Shown: one piece after another, positions 1 through 6,875 of the stretch | Numbering within the stretch: position 1 is the first letter of the stretch | Layout of the letters: each line of letters starts with the position of its first letter | Notes under the pieces: model-generated | Told to the model about the DNA's origin: nothing | Databases searched by the model: none | Seen by the model: only the letters and a program-made list of their open reading frames with translations | Assembly: GCA_964474685.1 (NCBI GenBank) | Contig: CAYYTE010000025.1 | Coordinates: 1-17,317, forward strand | Source of the DNA: UBA1737 sp964474685 | Lineage (GTDB): Bacteria > Bacillota_I > Bacilli_A > ML615J-28 > CAG-313 | Length of the DNA stretch: 17,317 nucleotides | Direction of reading: 5' to 3' | Position numbers and translations under genes: made by a program

Positions 1-462
1 ATTGATGAAGTAATTCAAAAAGAGTTTGACTTAAGGCCCGCTGTGGGAATAGCGGCTCCTCAGATTGGAATTCTAAAAAGAATGTTTTCTGTTTACTGTA
101 TCGATGAAGAAGGAAAAGAACACTTTTTACCCGTAATTAATCCGAAGATTATTAAAAGATCGAATGATTTAATATATCTACCCGGTGGGGAAGGATGCTT
201 GTCAGTTGCAAGAGAGGTAAAAGGATATATTCACAGGTCAAAAGAAATTAGTGTCGATACGTTTATTCTTACAAAAAATAACCGACTTCGTCATGTAACA
301 TTACATCTTTCGGGATATGTCGCAATCGTATTTCAACATGAATATGACCATTTAGATGGAATATTATTTGTAGATAAAGTAAATAATGACGACCCTTTTT
401 TCATACCAGAGAATTCAAAACCTGTAATATTTGGAAGTAATGAAACAAAAGATGCAGAGTAG
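1..462 (+). CDS. def: Peptide deformylase, 5' end outside window
   Basis: Removes the formyl group from the N-terminal methionine of nascent proteins; a cytosolic metal-dependent hydrolase. All three family motifs are visible: motif 1 as VGIAAPQ (about nt 43-63), motif 2 as EGCLS (about 190-204) and motif 3 as QHEYDHLDG (about 334-360), with the Cys of motif 2 and both His of HEYDH as metal ligands and the Glu as catalytic base. The frame is open from base 1 (IDEVIQKEFDLRP...), so the GTG at 43 is an internal codon and the true start lies upstream of the window. The gene converges on the HAD phosphatase gene; its TAG stop sits inside the stem of a terminator hairpin. Its position near rnjA and a Cof-type phosphatase resembles the B. 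subtilis ykrB locus. Identification is secure. Confidence 0.96.
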   Translation: MDEVIQKEFDLRPAVGIAAPQIGILKRMFSVYCIDEEGKEHFLPVINPKIIKRSNDLIYLPGGEGCLSVAREVKGYIHRSKEISVDTFILTKNNRLRHVTLHLSGYVAIVFQHEYDHLDGILFVDKVNNDDPFFIPENSKPVIFGSNETKDAE

Positions 463-505
463 ATAGCATCGCCTTATTGGTGATTTCTATCTACTTTTCT
501 TTTTA
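458..505 (+). terminator. Intrinsic terminator of def
   Basis: A 9-bp outer stem (458-466 with 487-495) encloses an inner stem (about 468-473 with 479-484, one G-T wobble) with loop TTATT. It is followed by TTTTCTTTTT on the plus strand. The hairpin contains the def stop codon and the stop codon of the convergent HAD gene. The minus strand has no U-tract after the stem, so it looks unidirectional. Confidence 0.75.
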
Positions 506-1146
506 ATTCTTTTAGTTTATCCAGTCCTATTTTAATATTATCTACTTTAAATGTTGCATATTTTTGTAGGTTGCTCTCCCCTCTTTTTACTAAGAAGGAT
601 ATATCTGATTGTTGAAACATTCCGATATCATTTATTGCATCTCCAAAAGATACAATAATATCATAATTATAGTTATTACGAATAACTTTAATCCCTTTTG
701 CTTTATCCATCGTTGGATTGACAATATCCGCCCCATAAGAGCCCCAAGACAAGAGTTTCGAGTGTATACCCGGATAATTCAAAAGCTTTTTATCGGGTGC
801 AAATAACCACGCAGAAGAGTAGTTATAAGATGCTAAAGGATTCGTAATTGTTTTATAAGGCATAGACAAGAAATCCAAAAAGTTCTTTTTAGCAAATTCA
901 TCAAAGAAACAAAGATTGGTAACATCTTGTTCAATAAGTCCATAAGATATTTTATTATCATTGGCAAATTGAACAACTTCTTCTTGTGCTTCTTTTGTTA
1001 AATACTCCTCATAAAGGATTTTACCATCTACTTCCACTTCACTTCCATTGGTATATACAAAGCCTTTAAAATAGTTTAAATAGGACTTTAAAAACAAAGT
1101 AGCTTCCTTACTTCTTCCCGTTGCAATATAACAATCTACTTCTTCA
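474..1146 (-). CDS. Cof-type HAD phosphatase (YkrA-like), 5' end lost in assembly gap
   Basis: A haloacid-dehalogenase superfamily phosphatase of the Cof/YkrA type; these hydrolyse small phosphorylated metabolites in the cytosol, and the substrate cannot be told from sequence. The C-terminal motif GDAINDIGMF is the family's GDxxND metal-binding motif IV. Reading upstream past the apparent TTG at 1095-1097, the frame stays open to the gap and encodes CYIATGRS, the ATGR form of motif II. The real gene therefore continues into the N run, and motif I (DxDGT) is not visible. About 224 codons remain of an expected roughly 260. As I recall, B. subtilis ykrA lies beside def and rnjA, so the neighbourhood supports the call. 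The 3' end carries the def terminator in antisense. Confidence 0.85.
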
Positions 1147-1246
1147 NNNNNNNNNNNNNNNNNNNNNNNNNNNNNNNNNNNNNNNNNNNNNNNNNNNNNN
1201 NNNNNNNNNNNNNNNNNNNNNNNNNNNNNNNNNNNNNNNNNNNNNN
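1147..1246. other. Assembly gap (100 N)
   Basis: Exactly 100 N, a common placeholder for a scaffold gap of unknown length. It removes the 5' end and promoter of the HAD phosphatase gene, and anything lying between it and rnjA. In Bacillus a small RNA polymerase epsilon gene (rpoY) sits directly upstream of rnjA; none is visible here. Confidence 0.95.
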
Positions 1247-1263
1247 ATCAGATATTCATTTAC

Positions 1264-1292
1264 TTTACAAAAATGAAAAAAAATAGTATAAT
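1264..1292 (+). promoter_or_regulatory. Sigma-A-type promoter of rnjA
   Basis: A -35 element TTTACA (1264-1269) is separated by 17 bp from a perfect -10 TATAAT (1287-1292). Transcription would start near 1299, giving a leader of about 25 nt that contains the ribosome site AGGAAAGGAG (1311-1320). Confidence 0.75.
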
Positions 1293-1324
1293 ACTACAAG
1301 TATAAACTTTAGGAAAGGAGCCTT

Positions 1325-3064
1325 ATGTATTATCCAAAATATAAAAAAGCTATAAGTGATGCGAATAATGTAAAAATCTTCTCCCTAGGCGGTTTGGGCG
1401 TCGTAGGTATGAATATGTATGTTGTATCCTATATGGATGAATTAATCGTTATGGATGCGGGAATACTCTTCGCTGGTGATGAAGTTCATGGTGTGGATTA
1501 TATTATTCCAGATTTCACTTATTTAGTACAAAATGAATCAAAAATAAAAGGGTTATTTATAACTCATGGTCACGAAGACCATATTGGAGCAATCCCCTTT
1601 TTATTACAACAAGTTAATATCCCCAAAATCTACGCAGCAGGTATTGCTGTAGGTCTTATTAAAAATAAACTTCAAGAATACCCAAATATTCACTATACTA
1701 TTGAAGAATTTAATGATGAATCAAACTACAAATTTAAAAATCTTGAAGTGTCTTTTTTTAGAACAAATCACTCAATTCCCGATTCCTATGGAATTGCAAT
1801 TAAAACACCTTTAGGCTATGTTGTAAATACCGGTGATTTTAAGTTTGACTTTAATCCCATTGGTGCACCCTCTGATTATTATAAAATGACTTCTTTGGGT
1901 GAGGCGGGCGTTTTATGTATGTTATCCGATTCCACGAATGCAATGCTTGAAAAGTTTTCATTAAGTGAAAAGAAAATAGGAGAAACTCTTCGTGATATAT
2001 TCTCACAAATTGAAGGCAGAATAATTGTTGCAACCTTTGCTTCTAACGTATACCGAGTTCAACAAATCATTGAAGCAAGTATTGAAGCAAAAAGAAAGAT
2101 TATTGTATTTGGTCGAAGTATGGAAAAGACGATTGATGTTGCTGAAAAATTAAAATACATCAATGCTCCCAAAGGCTGGATATTATCCTCAAGGGAAATT
2201 AATCGTCAAAACACAAATCATGTAACGATACTTTGTACAGGTTCACAAGGAGAACCCATGGCCGCTCTATCAAGAATTGCTAATGGTACTCACAAGCAAA
2301 TTCATTTAAGACCAGGAGATACTGTAATTTACTCAAGTAAACCCATCCCTGGAAATGAACAATTTATTAATCAAAACATTAACACACTTGTTCATGCGGG
2401 GGCAAATGTAATTAAGAATAGTCCCTTAACAGATATTCATACTACAGGTCATGCTTCCCAAAATGAAATGCGGATGATGTTATCCTTTTTAAAACCAAAG
2501 TATTTTATGCCTGTTCATGGTGAATACTTAATGTTAAAAGAACACGCTCGAATTGCACAAGATTTAGGTTATAAAAATACCTTTGTACTAAATAGGGGCG
2601 ATGTATTATCGATAAATGACAAAACTGCTAAAATTATTCCGAATGATATTATCACTGGGAATGTATATTTAAATTCCAACCTAGACGTAGTTAACCGCGA
2701 AGTTATCATCGATCGAAAGATTCTTGCCAATGAAGGCTTAATATCGATAACCTATACTTTTTCTCAAACAAAAGAATCAATTCAACCACCAAAAGTAATA
2801 TCGAAGGGCTTTGTTGATGTTCATTCTACTAAAGAAATTATGGAGTTGATTACAAAACGAGCTGAAACTGCTTTAGCTGAAGTCATAGCAAACCGAAAGA
2901 TAATTAATAAAACAATTATTGAAACCGAAATTACTCAATTACTTTCTTCTTATATCTATCAAAAGATTGAAAGAAGACCTTTGATACTCGTTCGTGTATT
3001 TATCTTAGGAACCAATGAGGAACAAAAGACATCAAATAGTTTAAATACTATCTTCACAAAATAA
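1325..3064 (+). CDS. rnjA: Ribonuclease J (RNase J1 type)
   Basis: A metallo-beta-lactamase/beta-CASP nuclease with 5'-3' exonuclease and endonuclease activity in mRNA decay and rRNA maturation. The zinc motif HGHEDH is at residues 81-86, with further ligands at H149 and D171. The beta-CASP region includes TGSQGEPMAALSRIANGTH (about 305-323), and the C-terminal motifs are HTTGHASQNE (372-381) and PVHGEY (396-401). At 579 residues it is slightly longer than the roughly 555 of B. subtilis J1, to which it aligns by eye almost end to end; the last 15 or so residues are extra. ATG start with AGGAAAGGAG at a 4-nt spacing. It is transcribed alone from its own promoter and ends in a bidirectional terminator. 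Whether a J2 paralogue exists elsewhere cannot be judged. Confidence 0.97.
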   Translation: MYYPKYKKAISDANNVKIFSLGGLGVVGMNMYVVSYMDELIVMDAGILFAGDEVHGVDYIIPDFTYLVQNESKIKGLFITHGHEDHIGAIPFLLQQVNIPKIYAAGIAVGLIKNKLQEYPNIHYTIEEFNDESNYKFKNLEVSFFRTNHSIPDSYGIAIKTPLGYVVNTGDFKFDFNPIGAPSDYYKMTSLGEAGVLCMLSDSTNAMLEKFSLSEKKIGETLRDIFSQIEGRIIVATFASNVYRVQQIIEASIEAKRKIIVFGRSMEKTIDVAEKLKYINAPKGWILSSREINRQNTNHVTILCTGSQGEPMAALSRIANGTHKQIHLRPGDTVIYSSKPIPGNEQFINQNINTLVHAGANVIKNSPLTDIHTTGHASQNEMRMMLSFLKPKYFMPVHGEYLMLKEHARIAQDLGYKNTFVLNRGDVLSINDKTAKIIPNDIITGNVYLNSNLDVVNREVIIDRKILANEGLISITYTFSQTKESIQPPKVISKGFVDVHSTKEIMELITKRAETALAEVIANRKIINKTIIETEITQLLSSYIYQKIERRPLILVRVFILGTNEEQKTSNSLNTIFTK

Positions 3065-3093
3065 AAACAGATACCCTATAGTATCTGTTTTTT
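3065..3093. terminator. Bidirectional intrinsic terminator between rnjA and the exonuclease gene
   Basis: A perfect 10-bp stem (3065-3074 with 3081-3090) has the 6-nt loop CCTATA. On the plus strand it runs into TTTTTT, and on the minus strand into TTTTTAT, so it can end both rnjA and the convergent uvrC-exonuclease transcript. Confidence 0.85.
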
Positions 3094-3096
3094 ATA

Positions 3097-3975
3097 TCAT
3101 TTTTCCATGTCTTTCTTTTTAAACAATTCTTCTTTAAATAATTTATAGATTTCTGTAGTAGCAATAGCATCATTTAAAGCATTATGATCTTGATCTTGAA
3201 GAGGAGTTTCTTGAAACAAACTATAGGCATGATATAATCCAATATCTTCTTTCGTTCCATAATAGTTCTTCATAACTTGCATCAAATTAATAAAACTAGC
3301 ACGAGTTGTTAATGGTTTTAAATTATGTTGTACATAAAATTTATCCAGCATTAGATAATCATTCTTACCCCAAACATAAATAGTTGGTTGGTAAAGTGAT
3401 AACACATCTTTAAAACTATTGTAGAAAGTCCATATTCCTTTTGCCTTTTTAAAGGTATTCGAATTAAGTCCTAAAAAACTATAAGTTCTTTCGTTTAATC
3501 CCTCTAAATTATCCGGTTTGATATATCCATTCTCTGTTGTAATAGTAACTCCATCACTATTTTCTAAAACAAAACCATACTCAATAATCTCAGCGGTAAA
3601 TTGTTGTCCTTTTACATAATTGTAAGGGGGCATAGAAAACTCTAAATCTAAAAACAAACGATAGGTTTCTTTCTCAAGCAACTTCAACACACCTTCATTA
3701 ATGGAGGATACGTCATAATATATAATAGGTTCATGAGCGCCATATTTCATTATTTTTATAAAATGAATAATATCATACGCCTTAACCCCATCATGAAGAG
3801 ATTGGTTAACACCTGTTTTAAAATAAACAAAATTATTCGGAAGCAAATAATAGGAATAACGTTTATATAGGCTTCTTGACATATAGTAGTATGTAAGTTT
3901 TTGTTTATCAACAATTGTAATCAATCTTTTATCACAATCTACATTATGAATAATTCCATATATATAACTCATCAT
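3097..3975 (-). CDS. DEDDh 3'-5' exonuclease-domain protein with an extra N-terminal domain
   Basis: The C-terminal two-thirds is a DnaQ/RNase T-like exonuclease fold. Exo I is FLDLEF with D110 and E112. Exo II probably contains D206 in WGKNDYLML. Exo III is DHNALNDA with H264 and D269. These are the four acidic residues and the His of a DEDDh enzyme, so it is probably an active 3'-5' DNA or RNA exonuclease. Residues 1 to about 100 form a separate domain with alternating hydrophobic, Tyr-rich strands that I do not recognise. The gene starts 20 bp after uvrC and appears co-transcribed with it. The first ATG (3973-3975) is only 3 nt from AGGAG and the second (3970-3972) is 6 nt away, so translation may begin at the second. 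It could serve repair resynthesis or RNA processing; the substrate is unknown. Confidence 0.8.
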   Translation of the reverse strand: MMSYIYGIIHNVDCDKRLITIVDKQKLTYYYMSRSLYKRYSYYLLPNNFVYFKTGVNQSLHDGVKAYDIIHFIKIMKYGAHEPIIYYDVSSINEGVLKLLEKETYRLFLDLEFSMPPYNYVKGQQFTAEIIEYGFVLENSDGVTITTENGYIKPDNLEGLNERTYSFLGLNSNTFKKAKGIWTFYNSFKDVLSLYQPTIYVWGKNDYLMLDKFYVQHNLKPLTTRASFINLMQVMKNYYGTKEDIGLYHAYSLFQETPLQDQDHNALNDAIATTEIYKLFKEELFKKKDMEK

Positions 3976-3995
3976 TTGCTCCTTTCTAAAAAGTT

Positions 3996-5795
3996 TTAAT
4001 TTTGTTTGTTTAACGCTTCTTTTAATCCTTGAATAACTTTTTTTGGAAATCCCATCTTTATAAGTTTGGCATCCGGTGCATTTTTCATTTCATCAATACT
4101 TGAAAAATTGTCCCATAGTAATTTCTTTCTCGTTTTTCCAATTCCTTCAACCCCATCAAGTGCACTTGTTAAACCTGTTTTTGTATGAGTTTGTTTAAAA
4201 AAGGAAATGGCAAAGCGGTGAACTTCTTCTTGCATTGAAGCAAGTAATAAATATAACTCCGTATGTTTATCTAATAGAATCTCAGTATTATCTTTTTTGA
4301 TAATACCTTTTGTTTTGTGAAAGTCATCTTTCTCCAATCCAATTAGATTAACATTATTCAAATGTAAATTCTCTAAAGCAATTCTAGAAGCATTCACTTG
4401 AGGAATACCTCCATCCACAATGATTAAATCCGGCATGACTAATTTATCTTTAATAATTCGTTGATAACGTCTTGTTATTACTTCTTGCATAGTGTGATAA
4501 TCGTCTGAACCTTGAATTGTTTTAACTTTATATTTTCTATATTCTTTCGGGCACTTAACTCCATCGATATAAGTAACCATCCCCGAAACAGCAGAGGTTC
4601 CTTGAATATTTGAGTTATCAAAAATTTCAATTCGATATGGATATTCCATGGACAATAAAACACCTAAATCTTCTAAAGGCTTTTTAGTTTTTTGATAATT
4701 TAATAGTCTTGTTTTTTGTAAGTTTGTTAAACTATTTAGTGCATTCTCACAAACTAAATCAACAAGCTTCTTTTTTGTTCCCCGAACAGGGATTATAAAA
4801 GGCCTATCAAATAAGGTTTCTAATACTTCATACCCTTCAATATAAGGGATTATTATTTCCTTTGGCAAATCATTCGAACCACTTGCATAGAAGTTATAAA
4901 TGTAATTTAATAAAACATCTTCTAAATTATCCATTACATCAAATACATTCCCAGTTCTTTCAATTATCTTTCCATAACGTACATTCAATACTTGAATACA
5001 TACAATATCATCTTGAACATAAAAGCCAAAAATGTCTTGATTAGCACTACTTGAAGTAATCATCTTTTGAGGTTTAAATACTTCTTTCAAGCGATTACTT
5101 AAGTCTCTGTATTCAAGGGCTTTTTCATAGTTTAAACTAGTACTCGCTTCGAGCATTGCTTTTTCTAAAACCTCTTGTAATTGTTTTGTATGTCCCATTA
5201 AGAAATGACTGACTTCATCAATCATTTTTGTATATATACTCGTATCAATCTTTTCTTCACAAGGGGCTAGGCAAAGTCCTAATTGTTTATAAAGACAGGC
5301 CTTTTTAGGAATTGTATTACATTTACGAAATGGATATAATTTATTTAATACATCCACCATTACTTTACAAGTTTTCCCATCGGGATAAGGCCCAAAGTAT
5401 TTTGCTTTTTTTAAGTTGTGCCCTTTCGCAAGGTCCCTCTCAATAATCAATCTTGGATGCAATTCATTGGTAATAACAATATAAGGGTAAGTTTTATCAT
5501 CCATCATCATAATATTATATTTCGGACGATATTTTTTAATGAAATTAAGCTCTAGCAAAAATGCTTCGGTTTCATTCGAAGTAATAATATATTCGAAATC
5601 AAAAATATCTTCTACCATTCTTGTCGTTTTCGCATCATGAGCACCATGGAAGTAACTTGTTAAACGGTTCTTTAATATCTTCGCTTTTCCAACATAAATA
5701 ATAGTACCTTGTTCATTATGCATTTGATAGCATCCTGGTTTCATTGGAACAAGTGCTAATTTTTCTTTAATTTTTGTTAATATCTCATTCGTCAT
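3996..5795 (-). CDS. uvrC: Excinuclease ABC subunit C
   Basis: The nuclease subunit of UvrABC nucleotide excision repair; it makes the 3' and 5' incisions around bulky lesions. Domains in order: GIY-YIG endonuclease (about 14-95; G21-C-Y23, Y34-V-G36, R44), a four-Cys cluster C159, C167, C175 and C179 that matches the UvrC iron-sulfur ligand pattern, the UvrB-interacting UVR helix (about 205-240), the RNase H-like 3' domain (about 385-535) with DNSN at D393, IVDGG at D461 and H526, and C-terminal helix-hairpin-helix motifs (about 545-599). The length of 599 is typical. ATG start with GAGGG 6 nt upstream. It lies downstream of the translation operon and a 206-residue orphan, and 20 bp ahead of an exonuclease gene. 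Confidence 0.97.
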   Translation of the reverse strand: MTNEILTKIKEKLALVPMKPGCYQMHNEQGTIIYVGKAKILKNRLTSYFHGAHDAKTTRMVEDIFDFEYIITSNETEAFLLELNFIKKYRPKYNIMMMDDKTYPYIVITNELHPRLIIERDLAKGHNLKKAKYFGPYPDGKTCKVMVDVLNKLYPFRKCNTIPKKACLYKQLGLCLAPCEEKIDTSIYTKMIDEVSHFLMGHTKQLQEVLEKAMLEASTSLNYEKALEYRDLSNRLKEVFKPQKMITSSSANQDIFGFYVQDDIVCIQVLNVRYGKIIERTGNVFDVMDNLEDVLLNYIYNFYASGSNDLPKEIIIPYIEGYEVLETLFDRPFIIPVRGTKKKLVDLVCENALNSLTNLQKTRLLNYQKTKKPLEDLGVLLSMEYPYRIEIFDNSNIQGTSAVSGMVTYIDGVKCPKEYRKYKVKTIQGSDDYHTMQEVITRRYQRIIKDKLVMPDLIIVDGGIPQVNASRIALENLHLNNVNLIGLEKDDFHKTKGIIKKDNTEILLDKHTELYLLLASMQEEVHRFAISFFKQTHTKTGLTSALDGVEGIGKTRKKLLWDNFSSIDEMKNAPDAKLIKMGFPKKVIQGLKEALNKQN

Positions 5796-5813
5796 AATAA
5801 ACCCTCTGAATAT

Positions 5814-5822
5814 ATTATATCA
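5814..5822 (-). promoter_or_regulatory. Possible extended -10 promoter upstream of uvrC
   Basis: On the minus strand TGATATAAT gives a TGn extension plus a perfect TATAAT (5814-5819) in the 51-bp gap before uvrC. I see no clear -35. Initiation near 5807 would leave a leader of only about 12 nt, just enough for the GAGGG ribosome site, so the activity of this promoter is uncertain. Confidence 0.45.
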
Positions 5823-5846
5823 AAAAAGCTAAATGATTGCTAGAAT

Positions 5847-6467
5847 CTAACGATATTTACGAATGAGTTTATTTAAATATAACTTATTTTGAACAAAAGG
5901 AGATTTCTTAAAACAGGAATCAATTAAAGTAAGAATTAGTGCAGCATCATTTCTTGTGATTCCAGAATCAAGTAGAGTCTCTTCACAAAAATGTTGAAAA
6001 CAAAAGATAAATATTTCATATTCATCATAACCATTACGTATAAGTTCTTTTACCCATTTCCCTTTTTTCATCAAATCTAGAACTTCATTTGCCAGTATCT
6101 CGGGTTGCCACTTTCCATCTTTTGTATATCTTTTTAATAAGTCTTTATATACATCATTCGAAATCATATCAACCATTCCACTCGATTCATTTACATCTTC
6201 TTCTAAAAACATACGAATCGATAATCTATTTTCATAGGGTAAACCTAATGTTTTTTCATATACTTCCTCAAAACATTCTTTAGGATATTCAGTTTCATTA
6301 AGTGGATAATCCATCGATATTTGTTTTGTCAATTTGTTAATTGTTTTAAAAACAACTTTCGCATTATCTTCACGAATAATCACAATAGCATCATCACCCG
6401 AAATTAGTTTTTGTCTATAACCAATTGCGGGAATAGCAGTTAATTCTATAAATTTCGTACGTATCAT
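5847..6467 (-). CDS. Hypothetical protein, 206 residues, between rbfA and uvrC
   Basis: I do not recognise this protein. It is soluble-looking: no signal peptide and no membrane segment. The first 60 residues look beta-rich (IPAIGYRQKLISG, AIVIIR, AKVVFKTI), and the remainder is predominantly helical and charged, ending in a basic tail (KLIRKYR). The coding call is strong: a TAAGGAGGA ribosome site sits 5 nt before the ATG, and codon use matches the neighbours. It lies in the same direction as infB-rbfA and uvrC and could be read with either. A terminator-like hairpin directly abuts its ribosome site, so its expression probably depends on read-through. No catalytic motif is evident, and I assign no function. 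Confidence 0.8.
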   Translation of the reverse strand: MIRTKFIELTAIPAIGYRQKLISGDDAIVIIREDNAKVVFKTINKLTKQISMDYPLNETEYPKECFEEVYEKTLGLPYENRLSIRMFLEEDVNESSGMVDMISNDVYKDLLKRYTKDGKWQPEILANEVLDLMKKGKWVKELIRNGYDEYEIFIFCFQHFCEETLLDSGITRNDAALILTLIDSCFKKSPFVQNKLYLNKLIRKYR

Positions 6468-6480
6468 TTCTTCCTCCTTA

Positions 6481-6513
6481 AAAAAAGAAATTTCTTTTTT
6501 GAAATTTCTTTTT
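6481..6513 (-). terminator. Hairpin terminator between rbfA and the 206-residue gene
   Basis: A perfect 13-bp A/T-rich stem (6482-6494 with 6501-6513) has a 6-nt homopolymer loop. On the minus strand the stem ends in a run of U that is followed at once by the ribosome site TAAGGAGGA of the next gene. It probably ends the rimP-rbfA transcript, fully or partly. On the plus strand the U-run is broken by AA. Confidence 0.65.
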
Positions 6514-6518
6514 AATTT

Positions 6519-6872
6519 CTACTTTTGTTCCATTTTTTCTTTTGCTCTTTTTAATATTTCTTCTATACGATTTCCGTTTTCTAAGGAATCATCTTGTTTA
6601 AACTTTAAATCGGGTGTTTTAAAAGTTGATAAAGCCTTGGCAACTTCCGATCTTAAATACCCTTTTGACTTTTCCAAAGAAGCCTTTGTTGCTTCAATTT
6701 CCGCGCTCGTTCCCATAATCGTATACCAAATAGTCGCAAGTGATAAATCTTTTGTAACACTTACTTTAGTGATAGAAACATACTTTAATAAAGGATTATG
6801 AGCATCATATAAAAGGATTGTTGCTAATTCTTTTTCTATAATACGTTCAATTCGTTCAATTCGAAAAGCCAT
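6519..6872 (-). CDS. rbfA: Ribosome-binding factor A
   Basis: A small KH-fold protein that binds the 30S subunit and helps mature the 5' end of 16S rRNA, important in the cold. The 117-residue product has the family signatures: the N-terminal RIERIERIIEKELATIL helix, the central VSITKVSVTKDLSLATI strand pair, KSKGYLRSEVAKAL (about 88-101), and the C-terminal TPDLKFKQDDSLENGNRIEEIL. The ATG lies 3 nt after the infB stop. The weak GAGAG ribosome site is inside the infB 3' end, so translation is probably coupled. It is the last core gene of the rimP-nusA-infB operon and is followed by a hairpin terminator. Confidence 0.95.
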   Translation of the reverse strand: MAFRIERIERIIEKELATILLYDAHNPLLKYVSITKVSVTKDLSLATIWYTIMGTSAEIEATKASLEKSKGYLRSEVAKALSTFKTPDLKFKQDDSLENGNRIEEILKRAKEKMEQK

Positions 6873-6875
6873 ATT

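Noticed and set aside
609..806. Plus-strand open frame of 65 codons opposite the HAD gene
   Set aside because: Antisense shadow of a recognisable phosphatase; no ribosome site or family resemblance.
3065..3093. Inverted repeat as part of a mobile element
   Set aside because: It is a single hairpin with U-runs between two convergent stop codons, so terminator function explains it.
6499..6801. Plus-strand open frame of 100 codons opposite rbfA
   Set aside because: No ribosome site, begins in the hairpin, and lies wholly antisense to a certain gene.
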